DNA of 64,000 nt from Caballeronia arvi (lineage in GTDB: Bacteria; Pseudomonadota; Gammaproteobacteria; Burkholderiales; Burkholderiaceae). How positions within the stretch are numbered: the stretch's first letter is position 1; each line of letters starts with the position of its first letter. The stretch is taken from contig NZ_FCOM02000001.1 of assembly GCF_001544695.2 (NCBI RefSeq), positions 1-64,000 of the forward strand, given 5' to 3'. The position numbers and the translations under genes were made by a program. Below, piece by piece: positions 63,543 to 64,000 of the stretch. Under the pieces are notes generated by a model. That model had not been told where the DNA came from. It searched no databases and saw only the letters and a list, made by a program, of their open reading frames with translations.

Positions 63543-64000
63543 CTACTTGAGCGCGCTCGCGAATTTCTCGATTGTCGCTTCCGTCATGCCCGATTTCGTC
63601 GCGGAATCCCGGATCTGCTTCCACGTGGTCGGATCGATCGCGATGCCATTCGCGGTGCGGTCCGCGCGACGCGCTTCTTCCGGTTCGCCCGGCGCGTAGA
63701 TCGCATCGACGCCCTCGGCGCGCGGCGACGCCTTCATCCATTCGAGGAACGACTCGGCTTCCGCTTGCGCGGCGGGCGCGTCGAATGCGTTCGGATCGAT
63801 GATCACCGACGTCATGCAGTTGATGATCGCGCTCGACTTCTCCAGGGTGTCTTCGTGCGTCGTATAGCCGCCCGACAGCGCCCCGCCGAAAATCTCGCAC
63901 AGCGCGGCGAGTCCCGAACCCTTGTGCAGACCGAACGCGGTGAGCGAGCCGAACGGCTCTTCGTGCATCACCTTCGGCTCGACGGTCGGCTGGCCTTCGT
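63543..64000 (-). CDS. Malate/L-lactate dehydrogenase-family (Ldh_2) protein, 5' part outside the window
   Basis: About 152 codons are visible, and the frame is open at the window edge, so the N-terminal part is missing. MHEEPFGSLTAFGLHKGSGLAALCEIFGGALSGGYTTHEDTLEKSSAIINCMTSVIIDP is the C-terminal half of the YbiC/Ldh_2 family, including the HKGSGLA dinucleotide-binding segment and GGALSGG. Such enzymes oxidise 2-hydroxyacids with NAD(P). Substrate unknown. Confidence 0.85.
   Translation of the reverse strand, partial: EGQPTVEPKVMHEEPFGSLTAFGLHKGSGLAALCEIFGGALSGGYTTHEDTLEKSSAIINCMTSVIIDPNAFDAPAAQAEAESFLEWMKASPRAEGVDAIYAPGEPEEARRADRTANGIAIDPTTWKQIRDSATKSGMTEATIEKFASALK

Overview
The window looks like a chromosomal segment of a high-GC betaproteobacterium in the Burkholderiaceae, most like Caballeronia or Paraburkholderia. 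This is inferred from FlhDC, a MobA/MobR pair, a NhaR-type regulator and overall codon usage. No rRNA, tRNA or CRISPR array was seen. 

Region 1 (1-21.5 kb) is an exopolysaccharide locus, mostly on the minus strand and apparently AT-richer than the rest. It is bounded at the left edge by the 3' part of an ISNCY-type transposase. Read 5' to 3' on the minus strand it holds a MurJ/MviN-like flippase, a branched-chain amino acid binding protein, a leader repeat (R1), a broken glf fragment, a GT2 glycosyltransferase, Wzx, intact glf, a second leader repeat (R2), a Wzc-type kinase/co-polymerase, two GT4 glycosyltransferases, a Wzy-like polymerase, ManC, a WbaP-type initiating sugar transferase, another GT4 and a secreted beta-helix protein. 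Together these describe a Wzx/Wzy-dependent polysaccharide that probably contains galactofuranose (Glf plus a GlfT2-like GT2) and GDP-mannose-derived sugars (ManC). No wza or wzb is present. 

Region 2 (21.5-33.9 kb) is metabolic and ion-transport: mobA-mobR (3-hydroxybenzoate to protocatechuate), dhaKL, a GH15 enzyme, a small membrane protein, a CPA1 antiporter, a truncated subtilase-like protein, TerC, a NhaR-like regulator and an HPF-like protein. 

Region 3 (33.9-48.9 kb) has a GT25 glycosyltransferase, small envelope proteins, an internally duplicated beta-barrel, DNA polymerase II, flhDC, a frameshifted purine nucleoside permease, a large MscS channel, a CDF transporter, a DUF1089-selD pair, a small periplasmic protein and an Rrf2 regulator. 

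Region 4 (48.9-64 kb) has two tiny secreted proteins, a lipoprotein / ECF sigma / anti-sigma cassette next to a PF03640 secreted protein, an AraC regulator with an aldo/keto reductase, pobA, a glycogen-debranching-type enzyme, a TauE transporter, an AcpA-like phosphatase, RidA, an epimerase, a secreted clan GH-A hydrolase and the 3' part of a malate/lactate dehydrogenase-family gene. 

The points most worth a second look are: the 159-bp direct leader repeats flanking the glf-wzx-GT2 module together with the coupled glf remnant; a helically spaced GTTAC array upstream of flhDC; the one-base-overlap chain lipoprotein, mini-ORF, sigma factor; and the subtilase-like protein that ends before its catalytic serine.
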